Counted from the first letter of the stretch, positions 17,142-26,683 are shown. The stretch: DNA of 64,000 nt from an uncultured Bacteroidales bacterium (GCA_903879715.1 CAIRMR010000056.1:58900-122899); one strand, 5' to 3'. Numbers and translations are program-made. Notes: a model not told the origin generated them from the sequence alone.

Positions 17142-19859
17142 TTGAAAATTCCCGAAAACATACGCAGGTACATTGCTTTCGATACATACGGCTGGATTGC
17201 CACAGCATCCATAATCCTCTGTGCTGTTTCGGGCGCCTTGCTTGCAGTGCCTTATGATGTTGCTTCGCCCTACCTTTCGGTCACCAAACTTGTTACTGCC
17301 AATCCTGCTGCCTCATTATTGCGTAATATGCATTACTGGAGCGCGCAATTATTTCTGATACTGACTCTTATACATATTTTCGATCATCTGTGGAAAGGAA
17401 ATGAAAACAATATCAAGAAGAAAAGTGTCTGGTTCAGGCTTACTCTTTCAATAGTTTTTACGTTGTATGTGATGCTTTCGGGTTTTATCCTCAAAGCTGA
17501 TGGTGACAGTTTGCAGGCACACCGGATACTTTCGTCGCTGGTAAGCAGTCTCCCCTGGATAGGGCCGATGTTGCAGCAAACCCTGATTGGATCAGAAGGC
17601 AATTTCCAGGTATTGTATATTCAACACGCTGCCACCGCAACAGTGATTCTTTTCGTGATCATCATGGAGCATGCGCGAAGTTTAAAAGTGAACTTGCAAA
17701 CCTTCCTGATAACAACCATTATAATCACACTCTTGAGTTTCCTGTTCAGGGCACCGATTAATGGACTGAACGATTCAATAATGAAAGGTCCCTGGTATTT
17801 TGTCGGATTGCAGGAAACACTGCACTGGATTTCAAATCCACTTTTTATTTCGCTTGGATTGATTCTGCTTTTAGTGTTGATTTATCTGATTCCCTGGGTT
17901 AAGCCATTGTATTCAAGTATTATCAAACAGTTCTTTTTAGTGATGATTGTTTTTTATGCCTTACTCACAATTACCGGGTTTTTCTTTCGCGGTCCTATGT
18001 GGCAATGGCAATGGCCATGGGATGATACTTACACGATGCAGCCACTTTTTCATTCTGAAAAAATAAATTTTTCGCATTCCGATACGGCGCAACTTGTGAT
18101 AATTCAAGGTCATGCCGAAGGATGCGTTTCATGTCACAAAAATATGAAAGGTTTCTCGGATGCACACAAACCCGAATATATCGGATGTTATTCGTGCCAT
18201 GGCGGTGATCCGTTAACACTTGATAAAGCCAAAGCTCACAGCAAAATGTTTGCTGTGCCGGGAAATTTAACAAATGCTTCTGAAACATGCGGAAATGTAG
18301 GTTGCCATCCTGGAATAGTAAGCCGTGTCAATATTTCACTTATGACGAGTTTAAGCGGAATAATCAGTGTCGATAAATGGGCTTTTGGTGAGACGGATGA
18401 TCTGAATCTGGCTTCCCATGTTAAAAATATCGGAAATACTGCCTCCGGTCAGCATCTGCGGAATTTGTGTGCCGGTTGCCATTTGGGAAACGAAAAAGTA
18501 ATAACCGGTCCGGCCGCATGGCTCGAAAGGGGTGGTGGTTGCCTGGCATGTCATCTTACATATGATAAAAATGCCTTAGCCACTTTGAACCAATTGAAAC
18601 AAAGGCGGAATTCTGATACTGCCCTTCCGATGTTTCATCCTGCTCTCGATTTGAATATTACCAATGATAAATGCAAAAGTTGCCACAGCCGGTCGGGCCG
18701 GATTTCGATGAATTACGAAGGCTGGCACGAAACTGAATTAAAGCCTGAAAATGTTAAAGGCAAGAACAATTACCAGGTATTACCTGATAAACGTGTATTC
18801 GTTAAAATGCCGGCAGATATCCATCATGAGAACGGGATGCTTTGCGTTGATTGTCATGGATCGTATGAATTGATGGGAGATGGAAAACAATATGCACACA
18901 AGGAAGATGCAGTGAAAGTGCAATGCAGCGATTGTCATACCTCAAGAGCAAAGAAACAGAAACTTCTCAGGGAAACCGACCAGGAAACACAGCTTATCTC
19001 GTGGTTGAGGAAATTTCAAACTGAAGGAATCCAGGTAATTCTCACTCAAAAAGGGAATGTTCCGCTGGTAAATACGATAGTGGAAGAAAAGGGATTGCGA
19101 CTGAGTATGATTAAAAAATCAGGAAATGCCGTTGTTCTCATGAAGCCACCTGCCAAAGTTTGTACCGAAGGCAAGGCACATGCACGGCTGAGTTGTGAAG
19201 CCTGCCACACAGCCTGGGCGCCTCAATGCATCGGGTGTCACAATAGTTTCGAAAGCCAGGCTATGGGTTTTGATATGCTGAAAAACACAACTCAAAAAAG
19301 AACCTGGATTGAACATTCAACTGAAGGGATGGCCGAATTACCGGTTCTTGGCATAAATGCTACCGATAAAACAAGGAAAAACGGCATGGTCAGTACCTTT
19401 ACTCCTGGCATGATCATGACCATTGACAAAGGCTCATTCAAAAAGGGAGAAAAAACTGTGTTTCACCGTTTGTATGCTCCTTCTTCTGCACACACCACGC
19501 AACGCGAAGGGCGAAGCTGCAAATCGTGTCACAACGAACCGCTTGCCATAGGCTACGGTCGTGGAGAATTATCTTACTCAAATGTCGGGAAATGGACTTT
19601 CGATCCACTTTATCAGAACAACAAATACGATGGCTTGCCCGAAGATTCCTGGACAGGATTTCTGCAGGAACGCAAGGACCAGGCTTCAACCCGAATCGGA
19701 ATGCGGCCTTTTAATTTGGCTGAGCAAAAACGAATTCTCACAGCTGGTGCGTGCCTTACCTGTCACCAAGAAGCATCAAGTGTTATGAAACGAAGCCTGC
19801 TTGATTTTGAAAAGGTAATCCACGAAAGAAGTAAGAAATGTATAATGCCGGTTTGGTAG
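17142..19859 (+). CDS. Cytochrome b fused to a multiheme cytochrome c
   Basis: 905 residues starting with TTG. Residues 1-300 are cytochrome b: H64 and H78 (spacing 14) and H162 and H177 (spacing 15) are the four haem ligands, a b6-like spacing, and GPWYFVGLQE (216-225) replaces the PEWY quinol-site motif as in several menaquinol complexes. After the last helix, residues ~325-880 carry eleven CXXCH haem sites (first at C328, then C349, C443, C467, C511, C568, C595, C685, C696, C793 and C871) plus one CX4CH at C383. Together with the Rieske protein it should oxidise quinol and pass electrons outward through the haem chain. Acceptor unknown. It is convergent with the TauE gene, 15 bases away. 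Confidence 0.9.
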   Translation: MKIPENIRRYIAFDTYGWIATASIILCAVSGALLAVPYDVASPYLSVTKLVTANPAASLLRNMHYWSAQLFLILTLIHIFDHLWKGNENNIKKKSVWFRLTLSIVFTLYVMLSGFILKADGDSLQAHRILSSLVSSLPWIGPMLQQTLIGSEGNFQVLYIQHAATATVILFVIIMEHARSLKVNLQTFLITTIIITLLSFLFRAPINGLNDSIMKGPWYFVGLQETLHWISNPLFISLGLILLLVLIYLIPWVKPLYSSIIKQFFLVMIVFYALLTITGFFFRGPMWQWQWPWDDTYTMQPLFHSEKINFSHSDTAQLVIIQGHAEGCVSCHKNMKGFSDAHKPEYIGCYSCHGGDPLTLDKAKAHSKMFAVPGNLTNASETCGNVGCHPGIVSRVNISLMTSLSGIISVDKWAFGETDDLNLASHVKNIGNTASGQHLRNLCAGCHLGNEKVITGPAAWLERGGGCLACHLTYDKNALATLNQLKQRRNSDTALPMFHPALDLNITNDKCKSCHSRSGRISMNYEGWHETELKPENVKGKNNYQVLPDKRVFVKMPADIHHENGMLCVDCHGSYELMGDGKQYAHKEDAVKVQCSDCHTSRAKKQKLLRETDQETQLISWLRKFQTEGIQVILTQKGNVPLVNTIVEEKGLRLSMIKKSGNAVVLMKPPAKVCTEGKAHARLSCEACHTAWAPQCIGCHNSFESQAMGFDMLKNTTQKRTWIEHSTEGMAELPVLGINATDKTRKNGMVSTFTPGMIMTIDKGSFKKGEKTVFHRLYAPSSAHTTQREGRSCKSCHNEPLAIGYGRGELSYSNVGKWTFDPLYQNNKYDGLPEDSWTGFLQERKDQASTRIGMRPFNLAEQKRILTAGACLTCHQEASSVMKRSLLDFEKVIHERSKKCIMPVW

Positions 19860-19874
19860 AACTATCTTTTTGTA

Positions 19875-20609
19875 TTAGAAGAAAAACAATTTTATACTTG
19901 CGGCAATCAAGACAACTGATAAAACGCGCTTTAAATTAAGTTCTGAAATAGTCCGACTCCCTATAGCTGAACCCACAAGTCCGGCAACCATAACACCCAG
20001 AATCCAGTAGATTATATTGGGTTGAAAACTAAATTGTGAAGTCATCAATCCCGCCAGTCCGCTTGCTGAATTCAGAAAAATGAAAAGAGCCGATGCTGCC
20101 GAAGCTTCTTTGATCCGGGCATATTTAGCAAGTATCAGGATAGGCGACAACAAAATACCACCGCCAATTCCGATAATTCCGGAAACCAATCCGAGTATCA
20201 GTCCGATTCCCAATGCCAGCAAAATGGGTGGATCTTTCGTAGTATTATTTTCTCCATTCCCAACCAGCAGCATCCTGGTGACTGCAATTAACAGCATTAT
20301 GCCTAAAATAATTTTGTAAGCCATCGGGTTTATGCTGAATGTTGCCCCGATGTATGCAGCCGGAATGGAGGTGATAAGGAAAGGAACTACCTTCCATGAA
20401 CGGAAGAAACCTGCCCTGTAATACGAAATGAAAGCGATAGCCGAAACCACCAGGTTGAGAATCAGAGCATAATAACGGATGGATTCAGGCGCAAAGCCAA
20501 AAAGAGCCATCAGTGCCAGGTAGCCACTGGCTCCGCCGTGACCGACAGAAGAGTAGAAAAATGCGATAAGCATCAGGCCTATCACAAAAAGTAATTCATA
20601 ATGTACCAT
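19875..20609 (-). CDS. TauE/SafE (TSUP) family exporter
   Basis: 244 residues with about eight membrane segments. YSSVGHGGASGYLALMALFG is the conserved N-terminal half motif and GIGGGILLSPILIL the second-half motif of the sulfite exporter/TSUP family. The ATG at 20609 is chosen over an in-frame TTG five codons upstream because AGGAGA precedes it on the minus strand. Family members export sulfite, sulfoacetate or other organosulfur anions; a link to the sulfur enzyme 12 kb away is an inference only. Confidence 0.85.
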   Translation of the reverse strand: MVHYELLFVIGLMLIAFFYSSVGHGGASGYLALMALFGFAPESIRYYALILNLVVSAIAFISYYRAGFFRSWKVVPFLITSIPAAYIGATFSINPMAYKIILGIMLLIAVTRMLLVGNGENNTTKDPPILLALGIGLILGLVSGIIGIGGGILLSPILILAKYARIKEASAASALFIFLNSASGLAGLMTSQFSFQPNIIYWILGVMVAGLVGSAIGSRTISELNLKRVLSVVLIAASIKLFFF

Positions 20610-20612
20610 GGT

Positions 20613-20618
20613 TCTCCT
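20613..20618 (-). promoter_or_regulatory. Shine-Dalgarno-like AGGAGA deciding the TauE start
   Basis: AGGAGA lies three bases before the ATG on the minus strand. Most genes in this window lack such a site, so it is informative for start choice even though the spacing is short. Confidence 0.5.
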
Positions 20619-20763
20619 TTCCAATTCAGTTTATATTCGGGAGGCTGTCCTGTTTCCGGGGCAACCCATCGGTCAGCATTTCATAAATCCATCGGACCGG
20701 TAGAAATGAAAACTCGGAGAATTACTTTGCAATAGTAAGAAAGATCAGCGTTCGGCAGGGAAA

Positions 20764-21354
20764 TTATTTCCTGTTATGCATCAGGTTTTCGGCTGTAGCC
20801 AGATCATGTTTTGAATTGACATTCAGAAAGAGTTCCTCAGTATAAAAATCTAATTCATTGTTGATAACCAATTGGTTAATAGTTATTTCATTAAATAAAT
20901 CCGGTAGTTTATAATTGTTGTTCTGTATATAAATGCTTATTTGGTCAAGGATGGATAAATGATAAAATCCGCACAACGGCTCATAATGTTGGTTTCCCTG
21001 CCATGGAACGGTCACCTTGTATCCTTCAGAGCTTTTCAGGATATAGGATAACAATTCAACTGATACAAAAGGCAGATCGCAGGATAGAACCAGGTTTTTC
21101 TCAGTCTTGCTTTGTTTCAAAGCTGAATAAATTCCGCCCATCGGTCCAATTCCGGGAATCTCATCAGCAACCGTTTTATATCCAAATGATTGATATGCAT
21201 CAGAAGAAGTGCTGATAATAATTGTACTGCATATTTCCGAAAGTGCCTTTATGGAGTAACTGATAAGTGGCTTACCACAAAGTTCCTGCAAGCCTTTATC
21301 GGTGCCCATACGTGAGCTTTTACCACCTGCAAGAATAATTCCGGTTACTTCCAT
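20764..21354 (-). CDS. mobA: Molybdenum cofactor guanylyltransferase
   Basis: 196 residues. ILAGGKSSRMGTDKGL is the nucleotide-binding signature of MobA, and LVLSCDLPFVS contains the metal-binding Asp of this nucleotidyltransferase fold. It attaches GMP to molybdopterin, giving the MGD form used by enzymes such as the PsrA-like subunit in this window. Its ATG is two bases from the stop of queA, so both are co-transcribed. No mobB domain is attached. Confidence 0.88.
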   Translation of the reverse strand: MEVTGIILAGGKSSRMGTDKGLQELCGKPLISYSIKALSEICSTIIISTSSDAYQSFGYKTVADEIPGIGPMGGIYSALKQSKTEKNLVLSCDLPFVSVELLSYILKSSEGYKVTVPWQGNQHYEPLCGFYHLSILDQISIYIQNNNYKLPDLFNEITINQLVINNELDFYTEELFLNVNSKHDLATAENLMHNRK

Positions 21355-21355
21355 C

Positions 21356-22597
21356 TTATTTCAATTGATGCTTAAAAAACAAACAGCTGTCGCCATAACT
21401 GAGAAATCGAAAATTATTTGACAAAGCGTATTGATAGGCATCCTTCCACTTCTCGCCAATAAATGCGGCAACCAATAAAAGTAGAGTGCTTTTAGGCTGA
21501 TGGAAATTGGTAATAATTGCGTCAGGAATATGATAGGTGTAGCCGGGAGCTATCATCAGTGAAGTTTCTCCATGCAATTCAGCCAGTCCAAATCTTTCAA
21601 GCGTTTCAATAACACATTGCAAAGCCTCTTCGGTTGAAACAGGTTTTTCGGAAAGGTTCAGGTAAGGATCCCACTGTTCAATATGCATAACCGCCGATTC
21701 CGGCTTTTTCTTAAGCCATTTTACGCCTTGCCAGTAAACACTTTCAAGCGTACGGACTGTAGTTGTGCCAACCAGGGTAATATGCTTATTTTTATATTTT
21801 AGAATTTCCTTAAGTAGTCTTACCGGAACAATAACCTGTTCAAAATGCATATGATGATCGCCAATGGTTTCGGAGCTTACAGGCTTAAACGTTCCGGCGC
21901 CAACGTGAAGTGTCACTGAGTCGGTCTTAATGTTTTTCTTTTCCAGTGAGGATAACACTTCCGGAGTAAAGTGCAATCCTGCTGTAGGAGCGGCTACCGA
22001 GCCATCGTTACGTGCAAAAACGGTCTGGTATCTTGTGCTGTCAGTTTCTGAAGCCTCACGCGAAATGTAGGGTGGTAAAGGGATTTTGCCAAAATGTTCA
22101 AGTACCTGGGCGAAAGTAAGATGCGACGGGGTCCATTTAAAATAGATATAAAAATCAGTTTCATCACGCCTGGCAAGTGTAGCAGTGAGTTGAACGGGTG
22201 AACACTCTATTTCACTTACAATTTCCAGTGGACCCGATTTCCAGCGGCGGGCATTGCCAACAAGGCATTTCCAGGTACAATTTTGTTGTTGTTGAAATGC
22301 CAGTTGAATATCATTTGAAGGCTCTATAGGTTCGAGGCAGAAAATTTCGATATGCGCGCCTGAAGGTTTACGGAATAAAAGCCGTGCATGAACTACCTTG
22401 GTTTCGTTTGATATGAGCAGGCTTTCAGCGGGAAGGTGCGAAGCAATAGTTAAGAAAGTATCTTCCGAAATAATATTATCCTTTAACATCAGTAACCTTG
22501 AGTTATCACGCACTTCGAGCGGGTATTGCGCAATCTGTTCAACCGGCAAAGGATAATTGAAATCTTCAATACAGATTTTACGAAGGTTTTCGAGCAT
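21356..22597 (-). CDS. queA: S-adenosylmethionine:tRNA ribosyltransferase-isomerase
   Basis: 413 residues. AAPTAGLHFT and NFHQPKSTLLLLVAAF are signature blocks of QueA, which transfers the ribosyl part of SAM to preQ1 in tRNA and forms epoxyqueuosine. The chain is longer than the usual ~350 residues, with extra sequence around residues 100-150 and 290-330, as in Bacteroidota homologues. It is the first gene of a queA-mobA transcript. A sequence reading TAATTTTG on the minus strand at 22622-22629 is a likely promoter element. Confidence 0.92.
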   Translation of the reverse strand: MLENLRKICIEDFNYPLPVEQIAQYPLEVRDNSRLLMLKDNIISEDTFLTIASHLPAESLLISNETKVVHARLLFRKPSGAHIEIFCLEPIEPSNDIQLAFQQQQNCTWKCLVGNARRWKSGPLEIVSEIECSPVQLTATLARRDETDFYIYFKWTPSHLTFAQVLEHFGKIPLPPYISREASETDSTRYQTVFARNDGSVAAPTAGLHFTPEVLSSLEKKNIKTDSVTLHVGAGTFKPVSSETIGDHHMHFEQVIVPVRLLKEILKYKNKHITLVGTTTVRTLESVYWQGVKWLKKKPESAVMHIEQWDPYLNLSEKPVSTEEALQCVIETLERFGLAELHGETSLMIAPGYTYHIPDAIITNFHQPKSTLLLLVAAFIGEKWKDAYQYALSNNFRFLSYGDSCLFFKHQLK

Positions 22598-22621
22598 GAT
22601 CAGCTGTTTTTTTCAGGAGGG

Positions 22622-22629
22622 CAAAATTA
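22622..22629 (-). promoter_or_regulatory. Candidate -7 promoter element of queA-mobA
   Basis: Minus-strand TAATTTTG matches TAnnTTTG and ends about 25 bases before the queA start. No matching -33 TTTG at ideal spacing. Confidence 0.45.
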
Positions 22630-22679
22630 CGGTTTTTATTACTATCGGCCTCTTCAATATCAAATATGCTTAGAAACTA

Positions 22680-22705
22680 AAAGAGCCGGAATGCTCCGGC
22701 TCTTT
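22680..22705 (-). terminator. Intrinsic terminator of the Kelch gene
   Basis: A perfect 11-bp stem, AAAGAGCCGGA (22680-22690) with TCCGGCTCTTT (22695-22705), and a 4-base loop, 20 bases beyond the stop of the minus-strand Kelch gene. A T-rich tail follows on that strand. Confidence 0.85.
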
Positions 22706-22724
22706 AATAGTATATCAGATTGAA

Positions 22725-24245
22725 TTATTTGGAAATGAACAGTTTCTTTACAAAACTATTCTTTTTATTTCTGAGAATTACCGTATATAATCCCGAAGTT
22801 GGGCTTTTCAGAGTTACGATTTTAAGATTAGTGCCATCAAATAATACATCATTCTGTTTCCATATTAAAGCGCCAAGATTGTTGTATATTTCGATGTTGT
22901 ACTGTTCTTTATTTGCTGTTTTTAATTTAATGTTTAATCGTCCATTACCTGGGTTTGGATAGATATCAAAGGATTCAGCGTTTATTTCATTTGTTGAAAC
23001 AGTTAGTAATGTCAAAGTAGCATTTCCGGTTATGGAAATGCTTGTCAGGCAATTTCCTGTCAGAACAGCACGGTATTTGAATCCTGTCATGGCTGTTTCA
23101 GGCAAAGAAATAGTAAGTGTAGCCGTTTTTGCATTTGAATAAATACCTCCGTCGGTTATGTCAACAAACCCTGATCCGGCATCTTCCTGCCATTGATATG
23201 ATACAACATCAGAAGCAACAACTGTGAATTGAGCTGCATTACCATATGTTATTGATTGATCCCCTGGTTCAGAAGATATGACTGGTTGGGTACATGTTGG
23301 AGTATACTCCCAAAAATCATTATATTTGATCGCATGTATTCCATCATAGCCTGTTCCTGCATACACTGTATTTGAAATGCTGAAACCAGTAGAAAGAGTT
23401 CTTGCCTGACCTCCAAAGTTAGTTTTGGGGGACCAGGCATCCGTAACAGGGTTATATTCCCAAAAATCATTCGTGTAGCCACCCCCTATATCTCCCAGAC
23501 CGATATATCCAAAAGCATCTGTGCCTATTCCAATGGCTTCAAATCTACCAGTTCCACCAAAATCTGCTTTCCGAGCCCATGTGTCTGAAGTGGGATTGTA
23601 TTCCCAAAAGTCTTTTGTAAGAGTAGAACCATTATGCCCTGTTCCAATATATCCCTTTGCCCCAATGCTAAAACCAACACCATATGATCTGGGATAATTT
23701 CCTATATTTGATTTTTGAGTCCAGATATCAGATGTGGGATCATATTCCCAGAAGTCATTTGTTCTTATGGCAGGGGTGAATGAAAGTAATCCAATGCCTA
23801 TATATCCTTTTGACCCTATACTGAAGCTGACAGCTCCTACACGTGGTGAGCCAGGGAAGACTGCTTTCTGAATCCAGGAATTTGTTACGGGATTATATTC
23901 CCAAAAATCGTTTTTATAAACGCCATCGTCACCACAAGCAATATATCCTCTATCTCCAATACTAAATCCAGTAGCATTCGCTCTGGGTGTGCCTCCAAAG
24001 TTTGCCTTCTGCGACCAACTGTTAGAGGATGGATCATATTCCCAGAAATCTCTTGATTTTGCACCTGCGTTACCAGTACCTAGATAACCTTTGGTCCCAA
24101 TACTAAAACTGACTGCTCCAAATCTTGTAACTCCTCCAAAATTACTTTTTTGAGTCCAGGAATTGGGTAATTGCGAGAAGGCCGGAAAAGAAAGCATAGT
24201 TAGTAAAAAACAAAACAAGCCAAAAGCCACAAGATTTTTTGTCAT
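22725..24245 (-). CDS. Kelch-repeat T9SS type-A cargo protein (paralogue 1)
   Basis: 506 residues. A signal peptide ends near PAFSQ. Six repeats of 47-51 residues follow (each with a GY(I/L) core and ending DFWEY.P), giving a six-bladed propeller over residues ~28-325. An Ig-like domain (SSEPGDQSITYG to about residue 425) precedes the sorting domain, which begins at FDIYPNPGNG and ends VKKLFISK, the T9SS type-A pattern. It is secreted or surface-attached; binding target unknown. It is a clear paralogue of the next gene, separated by 355 bases. Confidence 0.92.
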   Translation of the reverse strand: MTKNLVAFGLFCFLLTMLSFPAFSQLPNSWTQKSNFGGVTRFGAVSFSIGTKGYLGTGNAGAKSRDFWEYDPSSNSWSQKANFGGTPRANATGFSIGDRGYIACGDDGVYKNDFWEYNPVTNSWIQKAVFPGSPRVGAVSFSIGSKGYIGIGLLSFTPAIRTNDFWEYDPTSDIWTQKSNIGNYPRSYGVGFSIGAKGYIGTGHNGSTLTKDFWEYNPTSDTWARKADFGGTGRFEAIGIGTDAFGYIGLGDIGGGYTNDFWEYNPVTDAWSPKTNFGGQARTLSTGFSISNTVYAGTGYDGIHAIKYNDFWEYTPTCTQPVISSEPGDQSITYGNAAQFTVVASDVVSYQWQEDAGSGFVDITDGGIYSNAKTATLTISLPETAMTGFKYRAVLTGNCLTSISITGNATLTLLTVSTNEINAESFDIYPNPGNGRLNIKLKTANKEQYNIEIYNNLGALIWKQNDVLFDGTNLKIVTLKSPTSGLYTVILRNKKNSFVKKLFISK

Positions 24246-24600
24246 AAGCAGGAAATATTATTTTTATTTTGTAATCTCAATACGCTGGTAATTTTTTATT
24301 AACCGTTAGGATGCAAAGTGTTAAAACGCAGAATGTCAACATTTTAAGACGCAAAGACCAAATTTCATAGCTTACTGATAATTAGTTGTTTGGAATTTAT
24401 TAACGGATTATTGTAATCTCGGAACATCCTGCATTTGAGCAGTAAATATTCAGGTAAGAAGTATCTCGGTTTTTCAGATTCTTAGTCGTCGGGGTTTTCC
24501 CGATTTCCAGGTTGAAGTTTTCCATAAAACGAATTCAGGGTGAAATTTAATAGCTGTTGATCCGGATTTCTCGGGGTATTGAATGGTTTAAATTTTATTC
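24246..24600. other. Intergenic region without a recognised gene
   Basis: 355 bases between two Kelch genes. I see only short direct repeats of ACGCAAAG type and a small AATGT/ACATT dyad around 24335-24350, and no ORF or convincing promoter. The minus-strand promoter of the downstream Kelch gene should lie here unless both are co-transcribed. Confidence 0.5.
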
Positions 24601-26565
24601 CTATCTTGTTAAAAACAACTTTTTCACAAAGCTATTCGCTTTATTTCTCAAAACCACGGTATATACTCCCGAAGCAGGAACATTGAGTTCGATTTTTTTG
24701 ATGGTATTTCCAGCAGCAACAGAATTCTTCTGTTGCCAGATTAAGATACCAAGGTTGTTGTATATTTCTATATCATACACTTCCTTGCCGCTTGTTTTAA
24801 TCCTGATATTGAAAATGCCCGTAGAGGGGTTTGGATAGATGTCAAATAAGCCAGCACTTATTTCACGAATTGAAACGTTAAGTATTGAAATTGAATTTGA
24901 AGCACCTGAACTACATCCGCCTTCAGTCACCATAGTATAATATGTGCCATTCGACGTTGCTACATATACTGAATCATTAGAACCAGCGATTTCGACCCCA
25001 TCCAGATACCATTGATTCCCGTTAGCAACACTGCTTAGGAGGCTGTCGCCGCTTCGAGTAATAAGCGCAGCATTTGGAGTGGACTTTATAGTGAGTTCGC
25101 CATTAATGAAATTTATCAAATAATCTGATGCAGTTAATCCGGATGGTTCAATGGGATATTTCCCAGTTGTGATAGCCGATACAGCTGTACCTCCGATTGC
25201 AAGAGTTCCTCCAAGGGCACTTTGATCTTCCGCGGCAACAAAGCCATCAAAAGTAATAGAATAAATCCCGTCAAATATTGCCCCATCCTCGCACTTCTCC
25301 TGGCTATCAGCAGTAACTGTTAACTGCCTGGCAGTAACGGTAAGAGTTGCATTTCCATTTGAGGTAACAGTATAGAGGCATTCTCCGGTAACAATACAAC
25401 GGTATTTATAGTCAGTCATATTCACATTTGGCAACAAAATAGTAAGTGTGTCATTTGTTGTATTTGAATAAATCCCGCCATCGGTAATATCTGCAAATCC
25501 TGCACCATTGTCTTCCTGCCATTGGTAGGAAGCTGCGTAAGAAGGTGTAACTATAAAACTAGCTGAGGTGCCATATGTAAGAGATTGACTACCCGGTTCC
25601 AGTGTTATTGCAGGAGGAACACACGCAGTATATTTCCAAAAATCAGTATATTTAATATTGTTAAGTGCATCATACCCTATCCCGACATACACAATGTCAG
25701 CAATACTAAACCCAGTCGATAGAATTCTTGCCTGACCACTAAAATTGGCTCGTTTGGTCCAGGTATCCTGAGCTTGGCTATATTCCCAAAAATCATTGGT
25801 ATAAGCACCCCCTATATCACCTAATCCTATATACCCTTTTGTTCCGGTGCCAATTCCAACCGCCTGAAATCTACCGGCACCGGCAAAATCAGCTTTCTTA
25901 ATCCAGGTATCATTTCCCGGATTATATTCCCAAAAGTCGTTTTCAAGAGTACCGGGATGATTACCTGTTCCGATATACCCTTTATTGCCAATACTGAAAC
26001 CTGCGGCATAAGCTCTGGTTGATCCTCCGAAATTTGATTTTTGAGTCCAGGTATCCATTGCCGGGTCATATTCCCAAAAATCATTTACCCTTGTAATGGC
26101 ATCTATCAGTCCGGTGCCAATATATCCTTTTGATCCAATACTGAAAGCAATAGCAGCGTCTCTGGGATCTCCACCAAAGTCAGCTTTTTTTGTCCAGATA
26201 TTGGTAGCCGGATCATATTCCCAGAAGTCCTTTGTTAGCGTACCATCATTACCGCATCCGATATATCCTTTATCCGCTATGCTAAATCCAGATGCATATA
26301 CTCTTGCTGTTCCTCCAAAACTCGCTTTTTGCGACCATGTATCGCTTGATGGATCGTACTCCCAGAAATCTGTTAATTTTAAATTTGATACGCCTGTTCC
26401 TATGTATCCTTTTGATCCTATATTAAAACCAACTGATCCAAGCCTATTAGATCCGACAAAATTGCTCTTTTCAAGCCAGGTATCAGGTGCCTGGGCAAAT
26501 GATTTCAGCATGAAAACACTATAAATGAAACCGAGAAGAATGAGAACTGCGATGTTTTTTTTCAT
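24601..26565 (-). CDS. Kelch-repeat T9SS type-A cargo protein (paralogue 2)
   Basis: 654 residues. A signal peptide (MKKNIAVLILLGFIYSVF) is followed by six Kelch-type repeats ending in DFWEYDP or close variants, like its neighbour. It then has an Ig-like domain, and in addition an MBG-like segment (LTVTADSQEKCEDG to about residue 490) plus another small beta domain (NQWYLDGVEIAGSN). The type-A sorting domain starts at FDIYPNPSTG and ends VKKLFLTR. The extra domains explain the length difference from paralogue 1. Likely a secreted adhesin or glycan-binding protein; no catalytic residues are evident. Confidence 0.92.
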   Translation of the reverse strand: MKKNIAVLILLGFIYSVFMLKSFAQAPDTWLEKSNFVGSNRLGSVGFNIGSKGYIGTGVSNLKLTDFWEYDPSSDTWSQKASFGGTARVYASGFSIADKGYIGCGNDGTLTKDFWEYDPATNIWTKKADFGGDPRDAAIAFSIGSKGYIGTGLIDAITRVNDFWEYDPAMDTWTQKSNFGGSTRAYAAGFSIGNKGYIGTGNHPGTLENDFWEYNPGNDTWIKKADFAGAGRFQAVGIGTGTKGYIGLGDIGGAYTNDFWEYSQAQDTWTKRANFSGQARILSTGFSIADIVYVGIGYDALNNIKYTDFWKYTACVPPAITLEPGSQSLTYGTSASFIVTPSYAASYQWQEDNGAGFADITDGGIYSNTTNDTLTILLPNVNMTDYKYRCIVTGECLYTVTSNGNATLTVTARQLTVTADSQEKCEDGAIFDGIYSITFDGFVAAEDQSALGGTLAIGGTAVSAITTGKYPIEPSGLTASDYLINFINGELTIKSTPNAALITRSGDSLLSSVANGNQWYLDGVEIAGSNDSVYVATSNGTYYTMVTEGGCSSGASNSISILNVSIREISAGLFDIYPNPSTGIFNIRIKTSGKEVYDIEIYNNLGILIWQQKNSVAAGNTIKKIELNVPASGVYTVVLRNKANSFVKKLFLTR

Positions 26566-26683
26566 GTATTATTATTTGTTTTTAACGGGTCAGATGGAAT
26601 TATTAACAGCTTGCTTATTTTTACGGGTGTTAATGAGAACGCTTCGCTAATTACTCACATCTTACTTATTTTAAAAGGTGTTC

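Noticed and set aside
22725..26565. Galactose oxidase activity for the Kelch proteins
   Set aside because: Six-bladed Kelch repeats alone do not give the copper-ligand Tyr/His set, which I cannot find here.
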